Below are positions 17,431 to 24,643 of a stretch of 64,000 nt of DNA, piece by piece. The notes beneath the pieces were generated by a model. That model was not told the DNA's origin and did no database searches. It worked only from the letters and a program-made list of their open reading frames with translations. The stretch is taken from NCBI RefSeq assembly GCF_014644435.1, contig NZ_BMKR01000014.1, positions 97,982 through 161,981 of the forward strand. The letters are read 5' to 3'. Position numbers and translations under genes: made by a program. Position 1 is the first letter of the stretch. Each line of letters starts with the position of its first letter. Source of the stretch: Paenibacillus albidus. GTDB taxonomy: Bacteria; Bacillota; Bacilli; Paenibacillales; Paenibacillaceae.

Positions 17431-19011
17431 ATGACCTCAACATTTCATAGTATAGAAACCGCCAAGCGAAGCCTGAACACCCAGACGGCTGCATTAAACA
17501 CGGCAGGACATAACATTGCTAATGTCAATACAGAAGGATATTCAAGACAAGTTGTGAAGATGCAAGCCTCTCTTCCTATGGAAGCCTATGGTTTCTTGCG
17601 TTCTACAGCAGCCGGGCAAATGGGCACGGGGGTCGAATTCACATCGATTGAACGGGTGAGACAGAGTTTTCTGGATGATCAATACCGTAATGAAAGCTCG
17701 AATGCGGGGAGCTGGGATATCAGATTCGATACCCTGCAAAAGCTTGAATCTATTGTGAATGAACCATCAGATACTGGTATTCGCAAGGTTCTGGATAATT
17801 TTTGGAGTGCCTGGTCCGACCTGAGTCAGGATCCCGAGAATATTACCAACCGTAAAATCGTCAAAGAAACAACACAGGCGCTTACGGATGCTATGAATCA
17901 AATCAGCACACAACTGGATGCCTTGACCTCTGACCTGACCAGTAATATTTCTCTAAAAGCTACAGAGATCAATTCTCTATTGCAGACAGTAGCAGATCTT
18001 AATAATAACATTACCAAGCTTGAGGGCTTGGGTGATAATCCTAACGATCTCCGGGACCAGCGGGACTTGGCCATCGACAAGCTCTCCAAGCTTGCCAATG
18101 TTCAGGTTACCCAGCTCAGTGACGGCTATCAAGTGACATTGGGCGGTCAATTGGTTGTGACTGGTGATCAGGTAACAGCAGTAACGGCGGAGGGTCTGAA
18201 GGCAGCATATGATGGAGGGACACTTACCGGTGGTGAAGTCTATGGCATGTTTATGTCCAGGGATAAATACGTAACCGATTATAAGAGTCAGATGAACCAA
18301 CTGGCCAATACCCTTGCTAATGGTGACATCGAAATCACTTTGCCTGCCGGAACAGTTTTACCTGAAGGTACTGTCCTGAATACCGGAGCCAATAACACAC
18401 CTGTTACCTATTCGAATGCGAATAATAACCGGACGATAACAGCGGACACCAAAGTAACCGTCAAAGGAATTAATGGACTGCTGCAATTAGGTTACACTGT
18501 TAGCGGCACAACACCGGAGAAGGGGCTCGCACTCTTTACTTCCAAAGATAGTGGAGTAATCACAGCGGGCAATATTACGCTTAATCCGTTAATTGCAACC
18601 GACCCTAACAAAATCTCCACATCCATGCGTGTCACTGGGGTTGGCACCACCAACGAGAAGGTTGTTATCGGAAATAACGATATGGCCCTGACGATGGCAG
18701 GGCTAAAGACAGCCAAATTTGATTTTGGAGCTGCTTTGTCCACACCAGGCACCGTGGATGATTATTTCAGCTCTATAGTAGGACAACTGGGTGTTCAAAC
18801 ACAGGAAGCTGAACGTCAAGCCAAGAATGCGGAACAGCTGACAGAGCAGGTAGCATTGAATCGGGCTTCAGTCAGTGGAGTATCACTGGATGAGGAAATG
18901 ACGGATCTGATTAAATTCCAGCATGCTTACAGCGCAGCTTCCAGATTTATGACCACATTTGACGAGCTTCTAAATAAACTAATTAACGGAACAGGCCGGG
19001 TAGGTCTCTAA
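17431..19011 (+). CDS. flgK: Flagellar hook-associated protein 1 FlgK
   Basis: First junction protein between hook and filament, exported by the flagellar type III apparatus. It has 526 residues. The N-terminal rod/hook-family motif is clear (LNTQTAALNTAGHNIANVNT, followed by GYSRQ), as is the C-terminal FlgK motif (GVSLDEEMTDLIKFQHAY, then a FDELLNKL helix). The middle third is a variable Ser/Thr-rich domain. ATG 17431 has GGAGGAA seven to eight bases upstream. flgL follows after 21 bases. Confidence 0.96.
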   Translation: MTSTFHSIETAKRSLNTQTAALNTAGHNIANVNTEGYSRQVVKMQASLPMEAYGFLRSTAAGQMGTGVEFTSIERVRQSFLDDQYRNESSNAGSWDIRFDTLQKLESIVNEPSDTGIRKVLDNFWSAWSDLSQDPENITNRKIVKETTQALTDAMNQISTQLDALTSDLTSNISLKATEINSLLQTVADLNNNITKLEGLGDNPNDLRDQRDLAIDKLSKLANVQVTQLSDGYQVTLGGQLVVTGDQVTAVTAEGLKAAYDGGTLTGGEVYGMFMSRDKYVTDYKSQMNQLANTLANGDIEITLPAGTVLPEGTVLNTGANNTPVTYSNANNNRTITADTKVTVKGINGLLQLGYTVSGTTPEKGLALFTSKDSGVITAGNITLNPLIATDPNKISTSMRVTGVGTTNEKVVIGNNDMALTMAGLKTAKFDFGAALSTPGTVDDYFSSIVGQLGVQTQEAERQAKNAEQLTEQVALNRASVSGVSLDEEMTDLIKFQHAYSAASRFMTTFDELLNKLINGTGRVGL

Positions 19012-19032
19012 TCTGAGGAAGGAGGGTAATCC

Positions 19033-19941
19033 ATGTCTATTCGTGTAACCCAAGGGATGATGAGCATGCAGACGCTCAGCAATCTGAACAAAAATAATAG
19101 TACCAGAAGTGATTTGTCCAATCAGGCCTCCACAGGACGCAAGATCAATAAGCCTTCAGATGACCCGGTGGGTGTGACATACTCACTCCGTTACAGAGCG
19201 GAGCTTGCTTCTAATGAGCAATTCCAGAGCAATGCTGACGCAGCCGTGAGCTGGCTTGATTTTACCGATACAACCATGCAGCAGGCAACAGATGTGATGA
19301 AACGGATGAAAGAATTAACGATACAAGGATCTAATGGAACACTACCTCAATCTGGCCGAGATGCGATTAAGTTGGAAATTCAACAATTAAAAGAGCAAAT
19401 GGGCAATATTGGTAATGCTCAAATAAGAGGAAAGTATATTTTTAATGGTCAAAATTATGATAAGGTTCCATATGAGTTATCTGGCACAGTAACGAGTTTT
19501 TCTCAAATTGATACGGATTCTGGTTCGGTTAATTATGCCATTGGTGATCAATCGACATTCCAAGTGAATACTCCAGGTAACGATTTTTTTGGGAAATCTA
19601 CGGATGCTGATAACGTTTATAAAGTAATGGATGATTTAATAGCTGCACTTGCAAGCGGTGATACGTCACAAGTAGCCGCACAAACCGCTAATATGGACTC
19701 GAGAACTAATAAAATGCAGTCTGCTCTGTCTGAAGTGGGAGCGAGGACAAATCGAGTGGAATTGGTTCAGGCCCGGTTAGATGACCGTAATTTAAATTTA
19801 ACTACGCTGCAGTCCAAGGTAGAGGATGCAGATATTGCCGAAGTGTTAATTAAGTCAACAACTGCTCAGACTATTTATGAGGCTGCTTTAAAATCTTCAG
19901 CTCAAATATTACAACCATCGCTAATGGATTTTATGAGATAG
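19033..19941 (+). CDS. flgL: Flagellar hook-associated protein 3 FlgL
   Basis: Second junction protein, flagellin-like at both ends. It has 302 residues. The N-terminus shows RVTQGMMSMQTLSNLNKN and the flagellin-type RKINKPSDDPVG; the C-terminus shows VEDADIAEVLIKSTTAQT. AGGAGGG sits just before ATG 19033. Base composition changes inside this gene: the first 280 bases look like the GC-richer upstream DNA, and from about 19310 onward the sequence is distinctly AT-rich. The gene ends at a strong hairpin. yviE, which follows flgL in B. subtilis, is absent. Confidence 0.95.
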   Translation: MSIRVTQGMMSMQTLSNLNKNNSTRSDLSNQASTGRKINKPSDDPVGVTYSLRYRAELASNEQFQSNADAAVSWLDFTDTTMQQATDVMKRMKELTIQGSNGTLPQSGRDAIKLEIQQLKEQMGNIGNAQIRGKYIFNGQNYDKVPYELSGTVTSFSQIDTDSGSVNYAIGDQSTFQVNTPGNDFFGKSTDADNVYKVMDDLIAALASGDTSQVAAQTANMDSRTNKMQSALSEVGARTNRVELVQARLDDRNLNLTTLQSKVEDADIAEVLIKSTTAQTIYEAALKSSAQILQPSLMDFMR

Positions 19942-19966
19942 ACTTGATTCTTTGAAACCGAAATGA

Positions 19967-20001
19967 GAAGCTATGGACAAAGCAGTCCATAGCTTCTTTT
20001 G
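19967..20001 (+). terminator. Hairpin between flgL and fliW
   Basis: A 12-bp perfect stem, GAAGCTATGGAC (19967-19978) with GTCCATAGCTTC (19985-19996), followed by a short TTTTG. The T tract is short and no promoter is evident before fliW, so partial read-through is likely. Confidence 0.7.
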
Positions 20002-20026
20002 TTAATATCCCAAGGAGGATGAGAGA

Positions 20027-20476
20027 ATGACATCAGACCATACACATCATGAGGAAGCAAATTTAACTATAACACCCATATATTCATTTCCAAAAGGATT
20101 GCCAGGTTTTGATCAGTTGAAAGAGTTTTTACTTCAGGAGCACAACGAGGTATTCAGCTTATTAAGCGCTGTAGACCAACCAGAGATTAGTTTTATTACG
20201 GTTAATCCATTTGATTTTATATCAGATTACGAATTTTCCCTGTCTGATGATACGATGTTGGATATAGAAGTCAACAATCGCGAACAAGTTGCAGTGCGTT
20301 GTATCGTGACATGGCATAGTGATCGAGTGAAGACAACAATTAATTTGCTAGCCCCTCTTATCTTTAATGTTGAATCTTTTAAAGCCAAGCAAATTGTATT
20401 GCAGAATACCGTATATACTACTAAACATCCTTTGTGGTCAGAGTCTGAAACTGATGGTGAAGGCGGTGATTCCTGA
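20027..20476 (+). CDS. fliW: Flagellar assembly factor FliW
   Basis: In Bacillus FliW binds either flagellin or CsrA. When flagellin is exported, freed FliW sequesters CsrA and flagellin translation rises. The 149-residue product has the family features FPKGLPGFDQLKEFLL near the N-terminus and the beta-rich core ending in LLAPLIFN and KQIVLQ. AAGGAGG (20012-20018) precedes ATG 20027 by eight bases. Its stop overlaps the csrA start in TGATG, so the two regulators are made together. The flagellin target gene lies next downstream. Confidence 0.94.
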   Translation: MTSDHTHHEEANLTITPIYSFPKGLPGFDQLKEFLLQEHNEVFSLLSAVDQPEISFITVNPFDFISDYEFSLSDDTMLDIEVNNREQVAVRCIVTWHSDRVKTTINLLAPLIFNVESFKAKQIVLQNTVYTTKHPLWSESETDGEGGDS

Positions 20477-20709
20477 TGCTGGTGCTCACACGAAGAAAAG
20501 GGGAGTCTATTGTTATCCAAAATGATATCGTGATTACAGTGCTCTCTGTTGAAGGCGACGTCGTAAAAGTTGGAATCTCTGCTCCGAGGGATATTGATAT
20601 CTATCGAAAAGAGATTTTTGAAGCTATTCAGCAGAATAACCAAAGTGCAGCTATGGATTTGGAAAAAATAAAGAATGTTATGTCAGATCTCAATGGAACA
20701 AACAAATAA
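20476..20709 (+). CDS. csrA: Translational regulator CsrA
   Basis: Small RNA-binding dimer that blocks ribosome access at GGA-containing leaders. The 77-residue product begins with the hallmark MLVLTRRKGESIVI and has VKVGISAPRDIDIYRKEI, with the RNA-binding region near residues 40-47. The start overlaps the fliW stop (TGATG). Its expected target, the flagellin leader, carries two GGA sites within 250 bases downstream of the gene. Confidence 0.96.
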   Translation: MLVLTRRKGESIVIQNDIVITVLSVEGDVVKVGISAPRDIDIYRKEIFEAIQQNNQSAAMDLEKIKNVMSDLNGTNK

Positions 20710-20806
20710 TAATCATCAGAGATCGAGAAAAATGCATTGATTTGTATGAATTCCTCTATGTATTAAAAATAATTACTAAAGTCAAAGAAAAAAACGGTAT
20801 TGACTA

Positions 20807-20834
20807 TAAACAATCCTATCCGTTAAGTCGATAT
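20807..20834 (+). promoter_or_regulatory. Sigma-D promoter of the flagellin gene
   Basis: TAAA (20807-20810), a 16-base spacer, then GTCGATAT (20827-20834). It lies about 97 bases upstream of the flagellin ATG and leaves a long structured leader, including a CTTCA/TGAAG hairpin at 20854-20877. Confidence 0.75.
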
Positions 20835-20886
20835 ATAATGTAGAGCGGTAATTCTTCAGGGCGGCCGACCTGTGAAGACGCTAATA

Positions 20887-20922
20887 CCACATGGATGTGG
20901 GATAAAACCATTTCAGGGAGGA
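20887..20922 (+). promoter_or_regulatory. Paired CsrA-type binding sites in the flagellin leader
   Basis: CCACATGGATGTGG (20887-20900) is a 5-bp stem presenting GGA in the loop, close to the known CsrA consensus RUACARGGAUGU. A second GGA cluster (AGGGAGGA, 20915-20922) overlaps the Shine-Dalgarno and can form a TTTC/GAAA stem. The arrangement matches the dual-site control known for B. subtilis hag. Confidence 0.7.
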
Positions 20923-20930
20923 AATATCAA

Positions 20931-21698
20931 ATGATTATCAATCACAATCTACCGGCTTTTAACACACACCGTAACATGGGGCTGAACAATGCTGCAGCTA
21001 GTAAGAACATGGAGAAATTGTCTTCAGGTTTGAAAATCAACCGCGCAGCTGACGATGCTGCTGGTCTCTCCATTTCCGAAAAAATGCGTGGTCAAATCCG
21101 CGGTTTGGAACAAGCACAACGTAACGTTCAAGACGGTATCTCATTCGCTCAAACAGCTGAAGGTGCAATGAACGAGGTTTCCTCCATGCTGACTCGTATG
21201 AAAGAATTGAATGTACAAAAACTCAATGGTACTTATGGTGCTGGCGATAAATCTAATATCAATGCTGAATTGAATCAATTAGGTTCGCAAATTGATAACA
21301 TCATGTCGAAAACTACATTCAACGGAATCAAGATTACTTCCAATGTTAGTGTACAGGCTGATGACAGTACCTTTACAATTGCTATCGCTGGTGTAGCAAC
21401 AACTGGCTTTACTGGCCTTAAATCTACAACTAATCTCTCTAACGTAAGTGCTGCTATTGAAAAAGTTGCAACTCAACGGGCTAACCTCGGTGCTGTACAA
21501 AACCGTCTGGAATACACTTCCAACAACCTGGGAACTACTGTTGAGAACTTGACAGCCTCCGAATCCCGTATCCGTGATACTGATATGGCTAAGGAAATGG
21601 TTGCTCTCTCCAAGAACAACATCTTGCTGCAAGCATCCCAATCTATGTTGGCTCAAGCCAACTCCGCTCCACAGGGCGTATTGTCCCTGCTTCGTTAA
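20931..21698 (+). CDS. hag: Flagellin
   Basis: Major filament protein, 255 residues, which is short: essentially only the conserved D0/D1 ends. The N-terminus (MIINHNLPAFNTHRN, LSSGLKINRAADDAAGLSIS) and C-terminus (SRIRDTDMAKEMVALSKNNI, then LLQASQSMLAQAN) are typical. The central variable stretch (about residues 130-185) is rich in Ser and Thr and is the likely glycan-bearing region. ATG 20931 has AGGGAGG nine bases upstream; an apparent longer frame from 20895 starts inside the CsrA-site hairpin and is rejected. It is the only flagellin gene in the window and is adjacent to a pseudaminic-acid locus, which suggests glycosylation. A terminator follows. Confidence 0.97.
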   Translation: MIINHNLPAFNTHRNMGLNNAAASKNMEKLSSGLKINRAADDAAGLSISEKMRGQIRGLEQAQRNVQDGISFAQTAEGAMNEVSSMLTRMKELNVQKLNGTYGAGDKSNINAELNQLGSQIDNIMSKTTFNGIKITSNVSVQADDSTFTIAIAGVATTGFTGLKSTTNLSNVSAAIEKVATQRANLGAVQNRLEYTSNNLGTTVENLTASESRIRDTDMAKEMVALSKNNILLQASQSMLAQANSAPQGVLSLLR

Positions 21699-21722
21699 TT
21701 TTCACTTTAAGCATTTCATTCA

Positions 21723-21752
21723 AAGATCCTGCATTTGCAGGGTCTTTTTTTT
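21723..21752 (+). terminator. Rho-independent terminator after hag
   Basis: AGATCCTGCA pairs with TGCAGGGTCT around a small loop, followed by a run of eight T residues. Confidence 0.9.
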
Positions 21753-21761
21753 GTTATTCCA

Positions 21762-21788
21762 TAAACATTTCAACAGGTTGACCGATAT
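21762..21788 (+). promoter_or_regulatory. Sigma-D promoter of flaG-fliD-fliS-fliT
   Basis: TAAA (21762-21765), a 15-base spacer, then ACCGATAT (21781-21788), a nearly perfect match to the sigma-D consensus. The predicted start of transcription is near 21796. Confidence 0.8.
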
Positions 21789-21861
21789 ATAAAGTAACAG
21801 CTTGGGATTTCTAACCGGACAATATTATGTAGATAATCTAGCGACAAGCGAGGGATTAGAT

Positions 21862-22236
21862 ATGGACTCATTGATTTCTGCAAATTCAGGAGTAGGTGCA
21901 CAGGTACAACATCCGAGTTTTGGGAAAAAGGATGTTGTTATGAGTGATGACCCGGCATCATCTATAGCACAGAAGACAACCCAATCTGTGATTTCAGGGG
22001 ATAGCCAAAAGTCACATGAACAAGTAGTTGCAGAACTGCAAAAAGCAATTGATGCCATCCAAGGGCCGCAAAAGTCATTGGAGATCTCTGTACATGAAAA
22101 AACGCATGCCATTATGATCAAAGTACTTAACAAGGAGACAGGCGAGTTAATACGCGAAGTGCCACCAGAAAAAATTCTGGATTTAGCAGCACGGATGATG
22201 GAGATAACAGGAATAATTGTTGATAAAAAAGTATAA
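21862..22236 (+). CDS. flaG: FlaG family protein
   Basis: FlaG proteins influence filament length and are conserved just upstream of fliD. The 124-residue product has a disordered Ser/Gln-rich N-terminus and the conserved C-terminal half (LEISVHEKTHAIMIKVLNKE, IREVPPEKILDLAARMMEI). ATG 21862 has GAGGGA (21850-21855) six bases upstream. The longer frame from TTG 21802 would begin almost at the transcription start and is rejected. The fliD ribosome site overlaps the stop (TAAGGAGG), which points to coupling. Confidence 0.9.
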   Translation: MDSLISANSGVGAQVQHPSFGKKDVVMSDDPASSIAQKTTQSVISGDSQKSHEQVVAELQKAIDAIQGPQKSLEISVHEKTHAIMIKVLNKETGELIREVPPEKILDLAARMMEITGIIVDKKV

Positions 22237-22247
22237 GGAGGCGCTTT

Positions 22248-23774
22248 ATGGTTACAAGAATTAGCGGATTAGCTTCAGGGATGGATATTGACGCTATAGT
22301 AAAAAAATTAATGACAGCAGAAAGTGCACCCCTCAATAAATTAAACCAACAAAAACAGCTGATGGAGTGGAAGCGTGATAACTACCGTCAAACCAGTGTT
22401 AAACTGGTTTCATTTCTACAAGATAAACTAGATACGTTAAGTAAAAGCAGCTCTCTCAGTGCACAAAAAGCTACTACGACAGGTAACACAACTTCTGTTA
22501 GTGCTATTGCTACACCCTCAGCTAGTGGTTCTCTTGAGGTCACGGTTACTTCATTGGCTACGGCTGCTAGAATAACCTCCTCAGCTCCCCCTACCAAAAG
22601 TGATGCAACAACCACTGATTGGGGAAATGTAAAACTATCAGCAATTACGGGTTCTGGTATTGATTCCAATAGTACTGCCAAAGTTGCAGTTACAATTGGT
22701 GGCGCCAGTATCGAAATAGATCCTCAGACGGAAACCTTAAGCTCTTTTGTAAATAAGATCAATGACAGTACAACTGCTGGTGTATCTGCTCTGTATGATT
22801 CTGCAACTGGTCAAGTATCTATAACAAGCAAGAGCACTGGGGCACAGGGCAATGCTATTAAGTTAGATGGAGCTGGAGCAGCAGTATTTACAGCCTTAAA
22901 GTTGGATAGCTCATTTTTAAGTGGAGGGGCAGATGCTAAGCTTAACGTTAATGGCATGGACATTACCCGCTCGACTAACAGCTTTACTATGAATGGCGTT
23001 CAACTGACGCTTAATAGCGGCAGTGGAGGGGTCTCTACTAAAATTGAAGTGAACAAAGACGTTGATACACTTGTGTCGGCTGTAAAAGGTTTTGTGGATG
23101 CATATAATGAGGTTTTGACCTTTATGAATAGCAAAGTTAGTGAGGAACGTTATACCAAGTACTCACCTCTTACTACTGAACAAAGAAAGGATATGTCAGA
23201 TACCGAAGCTGAGCTTTGGGACTCTAAGGCAAAGAGCGGAATGCTCAAAAATGATAGTATTTTAACCTCAGCAATTTCAAGCATGCGAACAGCAATGGTA
23301 GAAGGAGTTCAGCTAGCTGATGGTTCGAAAATAGACTTTACGCAGTTGGGCATAACAACGGGAACTTATGAAACTAAAGGTAAATTAAGTCTGAATACGG
23401 ATAAGCTGAAAACAGCATTAGAGGGAAACCCAGAGATGATTAATAACTTTTTAGGAAATAATTATTCGACCTCATCTTTGAATAACACCTACACATCAGA
23501 AGATGGAATGCTGGCACGTATGAAGAAAATCTCTAATTCGGCACTTATTAAACTGGCTGAAACAGCAGGTACATCTAAGTATAGTTCTGATTTAACAGCA
23601 TCCTTCATGAGTACTAGTACGATGGGGGAAACACTGACTAGCTTAGATAAAAGGATCAGCGATCTTACAGCTAAATTAACAATGAGGGAAACGAACTATT
23701 ATAAAAAGTTTACAGCAATGGAAACGGCCATAAATAAGTACAATAGCATATCATCAAGTCTAATAAGCTCTTAG
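22248..23774 (+). CDS. fliD: Flagellar filament cap protein FliD
   Basis: Filament-capping protein (HAP2) that promotes flagellin polymerisation at the distal tip. It has 508 residues. The N-terminal FliD_N motif is clear (ISGLASGMDIDAIVKKLMTA, LNKLNQQKQLMEWKRDNYR), with flagellin-IN-like repeats in the middle (for example YDSATGQVSITSKSTGAQGN) and the FliD_C region (DTLVSAVKGFVDAYNEVLTF) ending in a coiled coil. AAGGAGG precedes ATG 22248. Second gene of the sigma-D operon. Confidence 0.96.
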   Translation: MVTRISGLASGMDIDAIVKKLMTAESAPLNKLNQQKQLMEWKRDNYRQTSVKLVSFLQDKLDTLSKSSSLSAQKATTTGNTTSVSAIATPSASGSLEVTVTSLATAARITSSAPPTKSDATTTDWGNVKLSAITGSGIDSNSTAKVAVTIGGASIEIDPQTETLSSFVNKINDSTTAGVSALYDSATGQVSITSKSTGAQGNAIKLDGAGAAVFTALKLDSSFLSGGADAKLNVNGMDITRSTNSFTMNGVQLTLNSGSGGVSTKIEVNKDVDTLVSAVKGFVDAYNEVLTFMNSKVSEERYTKYSPLTTEQRKDMSDTEAELWDSKAKSGMLKNDSILTSAISSMRTAMVEGVQLADGSKIDFTQLGITTGTYETKGKLSLNTDKLKTALEGNPEMINNFLGNNYSTSSLNNTYTSEDGMLARMKKISNSALIKLAETAGTSKYSSDLTASFMSTSTMGETLTSLDKRISDLTAKLTMRETNYYKKFTAMETAINKYNSISSSLISS

Positions 23775-23792
23775 TAACAAGGGGGAGGAAAT

Positions 23793-24185
23793 TTGATTAA
23801 CTCGCCATACCAAAAATATCAACAAGCCCAGGCACAGACGGCATCTAAGCCAAAACTTTTAATCATGCTTTATGATGGTGCTATTCGTTTTGTGAAGTTA
23901 GGCATGGATGGCATATCACAAAAGGATTATGAGAAAGCTAATAATAACCTTTGCAGGGCACAGGCTATTATTAACGAATTGATCTCAGCTTTGGATTATA
24001 ATTACCCTATTTCGAATGATTTGCTTAAAGTATACGAATATATGCAACGTAGATTAATTGAGGCAAATGTGAATAAGCAAAATAAACAGGCCGAAGAAGT
24101 TCTAGAATATTTAATAGATCTTAGGGAAGCTTGGTTCGAGGCCAGCAAGTCACAGGGATTAAATACGGTGCAAGATGGAAGATGA
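23793..24185 (+). CDS. fliS: Flagellin-specific chaperone FliS
   Basis: Binds the C-terminus of flagellin and prevents early polymerisation before export. The 130-residue helical product has the conserved N-terminus YQKYQQAQAQTASKPKLLIM followed by LYDGAIRFV. The start is TTG 23793 with GGGGGAGG four bases upstream. It overlaps the next gene by 11 bases. Confidence 0.95.
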   Translation: MINSPYQKYQQAQAQTASKPKLLIMLYDGAIRFVKLGMDGISQKDYEKANNNLCRAQAIINELISALDYNYPISNDLLKVYEYMQRRLIEANVNKQNKQAEEVLEYLIDLREAWFEASKSQGLNTVQDGR

Positions 24186-24519
24186 GCATTTCCTGTTACT
24201 CTTTACAGAGTTACAAAGAATATCGGCACAAGCAATAAGTGATATTTCTGCAATGGACACAGATGAATTAGTGGCATTTGTAGAACGGAGAGAAGAGATT
24301 GTGTGCGCCATGAAGCCCTATCTATCAATGATTTCTTCCAAAGATAAACAAATAATTGATCAGATGCTTAAAGATGAGCAAGTTATTGTGGACAGAATGT
24401 ATGAATTGAAGAATGAAGCTGGAGAATGGCTTCAAAACCTTAGTACCGTTCGTGTTCAACAAAATGCGTACAAACAATCTTTTTCGGTAGACAGTCTATT
24501 CATAGATCATCGTAAGTAA
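24175..24519 (+). CDS. fliT: FliT-like flagellar export chaperone
   Basis: A 114-residue, all-helical protein overlapping fliS by 11 bases, in the position where B. subtilis has fliT. FliT chaperones the FliD cap. Sequence similarity within the FliT family is low, so the name rests on position, size and helical pattern (LVAFVERREEIVCAMKPYL, QIIDQMLKDEQVIVDRMYEL). It ends at a terminator that closes the sigma-D operon. Confidence 0.72.
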   Translation: MEDEHFLLLFTELQRISAQAISDISAMDTDELVAFVERREEIVCAMKPYLSMISSKDKQIIDQMLKDEQVIVDRMYELKNEAGEWLQNLSTVRVQQNAYKQSFSVDSLFIDHRK

Positions 24520-24529
24520 GGACAAATAA

Positions 24530-24574
24530 AATGAAAACCCTCAACCATTTTATGGATGAGGGTTTTCATTTTTA
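24530..24574 (+). terminator. Rho-independent terminator of the fliD operon
   Basis: A 14-bp perfect stem, AATGAAAACCCTCA (24530-24543) with TGAGGGTTTTCATT (24557-24570), followed by TTTTAAG. Confidence 0.9.
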
Positions 24575-24598
24575 AGAGGTTCATTCTTATGGGATAAA

Positions 24599-24607
24599 GT
24601 CCGATAT
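24599..24607 (+). promoter_or_regulatory. Sigma-D-like -10 element before the glycosylation island
   Basis: GTCCGATAT (24599-24607) matches the sigma-D -10 box, but no good TAAA lies 15-16 bases upstream. If active, the maf gene and possibly the Pse genes would be co-expressed with flagellin. Confidence 0.4.
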
Positions 24608-24643
24608 ATACAATATAAATTAATCCGGAATGGTGGTATCGCC

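Noticed and set aside
20895..20930. Upstream in-frame start that would lengthen flagellin by 12 residues
   Set aside because: The codon lies in the CsrA-site hairpin, has no ribosome site, and flagellins begin MIINHN.
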